Part shown: piece by piece, positions 63,021 to 64,000 of the stretch
Layout of the letters: each line of letters begins with the position of its first letter
How positions within the stretch are numbered: position 1 is the stretch's first letter
NCBI GenBank assembly: GCA_013284265.1
Contig: JABTBR010000019.1
Location: 1-64,000, forward strand
DNA length: 64,000 nt
Origin: Oxalobacteraceae bacterium
Lineage (GTDB): Bacteria > Pseudomonadota > Gammaproteobacteria > Burkholderiales > Burkholderiaceae_D
Direction of reading: 5' to 3'
Notes under the pieces: model-generated
The model's input: the letters and a program-made list of their open reading frames with translations, nothing else
Told to the model about the DNA's origin: nothing
The model's database searches: none
Position numbers and translations under genes: made by a program

Positions 63021-64000
63021 ATGACATTGTTGACCGCGCGGCTGGCCGCGCTTGAGGCCTGGTTCGCGCGGCGCACCGCGTTTTTGCAGCACCCCAAGGC
63101 GGTGCGCTATGCCCTCGTGCTGATGCCGCTGCTGTTTGGCCTGTACGTCCTGCTGCAGGGACAGGACGACAACTGGGACTTGCGCAACTACCATCTGTAC
63201 AACGCCTATGCGCTGATGAACGGTCGCATTGGTTTCGACCTGGCGCCGGGCCGCTTCCAGACCTACTTCAATCCCACCATCGACCTGCCGCACTACCTGC
63301 TGCTGAACTGGTTTTCGGCGCCGCTGGCCGGCTTCGTGTTCGGCGTGCTGCATGGCCTGAACTTCGTGCTGCTGTTCGCGATCGCCCGCGAGCTGCTGGG
63401 CAAGGGCGAAGCCGGCGGCGGCTATCGCCTGCCGCTGCTACTGGCGGCGGCCGGCACGCTCGGTCCGGCCTTCCTGGGCGAGATGGGCAATTCGATGGGC
63501 GACAACACCACCGCGCCGCTGGTGCTCGGCTCGCTGTGGATGGTGTTGCGCCACTGGGAACTGCTGTTGCGCTGGAACGCGCGCGCGGCACGGACGGCAT
63601 TGCTGGCGGGCCTGCTGATCGGCATGGGTACGGGCCTCAAGCTCACCAATGCCACTTATGCCGCGGCGCTGTGCCTGGCCCTATGCGCGCTGCCGCTGGG
63701 CTTCCGGGCCTGGCTGCGGCTGAGTTTTGTGTACGGTGCCGGCGTGTTGGGCGGGATCGCGCTGACGGCCGGCTGGTGGTTTTGGAAGATGTGGCTGATG
63801 TTCGGCAACCCGTTGTTCCCGCAATTCAACAACGTCTTCCACGCGCCATTGGCGCGCGAGAGCGGTGTGATCGACACCTATTTTTTGCCGAAGAATCTGG
63901 GCGAGACGGTGCTGTGGCCTTTCCTGTTCTGGCTCGATTCGCATCGCGTTTCGGAACTGCCGATCAAGCTGGCGATGTGGCCGGTCGTCTACACGCTGTT
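63021..64000 (+). CDS. Polytopic membrane protein, possible GT-C glycosyltransferase (cut by window edge)
   Basis: The first 326 codons of a gene that continues past the window. After a first helix (ALVLMPLLFGLYVLL) the protein has GQDDNWDLRNYHLYNAYALMNGR, with acidic residues in the first periplasmic loop as in GT-C enzymes. At least six further helices follow, with FLGEMGNSMGDNTTAPLVLGSLW and GMGTGLKLTNATYA between them. The GT2-GtrA-GT-C order fits transfer of a lipid-linked sugar to an acceptor outside the membrane. The family is not certain. Confidence 0.6.
   Translation, partial: MTLLTARLAALEAWFARRTAFLQHPKAVRYALVLMPLLFGLYVLLQGQDDNWDLRNYHLYNAYALMNGRIGFDLAPGRFQTYFNPTIDLPHYLLLNWFSAPLAGFVFGVLHGLNFVLLFAIARELLGKGEAGGGYRLPLLLAAAGTLGPAFLGEMGNSMGDNTTAPLVLGSLWMVLRHWELLLRWNARAARTALLAGLLIGMGTGLKLTNATYAAALCLALCALPLGFRAWLRLSFVYGAGVLGGIALTAGWWFWKMWLMFGNPLFPQFNNVFHAPLARESGVIDTYFLPKNLGETVLWPFLFWLDSHRVSELPIKLAMWPVVYTL

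Overview
The window is GC-rich, densely coded bacterial chromosome. Its gene content points to a betaproteobacterium of the Oxalobacteraceae (Massilia / Duganella / Janthinobacterium type). The supporting signs are a glpRD-STPQ-V-K glycerol operon, recJ next to an RpfE-like gene, PEP-CTERM proteins, a prfB-HAD-lysS operon, and REP elements served by a RAYT transposase. The genus is inferred from gene content only. I saw no rRNA, tRNA, prophage or CRISPR array.

Left part (1-12 kb): pcaC, then an autoregulated SRPBCC-ArsR pair with two matching operators around its promoter. A long purine/pyrimidine inverted repeat follows, and then a complete glycerol uptake and catabolism locus: glpR divergent from glpD, ABC genes glpS and glpT, permeases glpP and glpQ, a DUF2160 membrane protein, binding protein glpV and kinase glpK. 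The two ABC ATPases carry complementary losses of catalytic motifs.

12-24 kb: a RAYT transposase between two short REP palindromes, a POT peptide transporter, ppnN, and the operon prfB (with its +1 frameshift)-HAD-lysS. Next come a lipoprotein-type cpdB with a Sel1 protein, and an unknown hydrolase-like gene coupled to an aldo/keto reductase.

24-37 kb: a purine-salvage pair (NCS2 permease with a long, possibly structured leader, and 8-oxoguanine deaminase). Then come a Fur-boxed divergent PepSY protein / TonB receptor pair, an exported catalase with an OxyR-like site, small unknown genes, a GntR regulator, and a secreted GH13-CBM20 alpha-amylase.

37-45 kb: DUF2288, a RES-Xre toxin-antitoxin pair, a DUF4440-like secreted protein, an orphan DUF1016 PD-(D/E)XK protein, a SulP transporter, and recJ with an RpfE-like gene.

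45-64 kb: a 1491-residue calcium-binding SdrD-like repeat protein followed by a PEP-CTERM protein with a candidate Cys-Gln thioester. After these come lolC-lolD-tatD, two unknown secreted proteins, comEC, two more PEP-CTERM proteins, an alpha/beta hydrolase, dcd and a FlxA-like protein. A GT2-GtrA-membrane protein glycan cluster runs off the right edge.

Seven REP elements of two size classes (about 66 bp and about 101 bp) sit in intergenic gaps across the window. The observations I rate highest are the asymmetric GlpS/GlpT ATPase pair, the thioester PEP-CTERM protein beside the SdrD-like giant, the REP/RAYT system, and the NCS2 leader.
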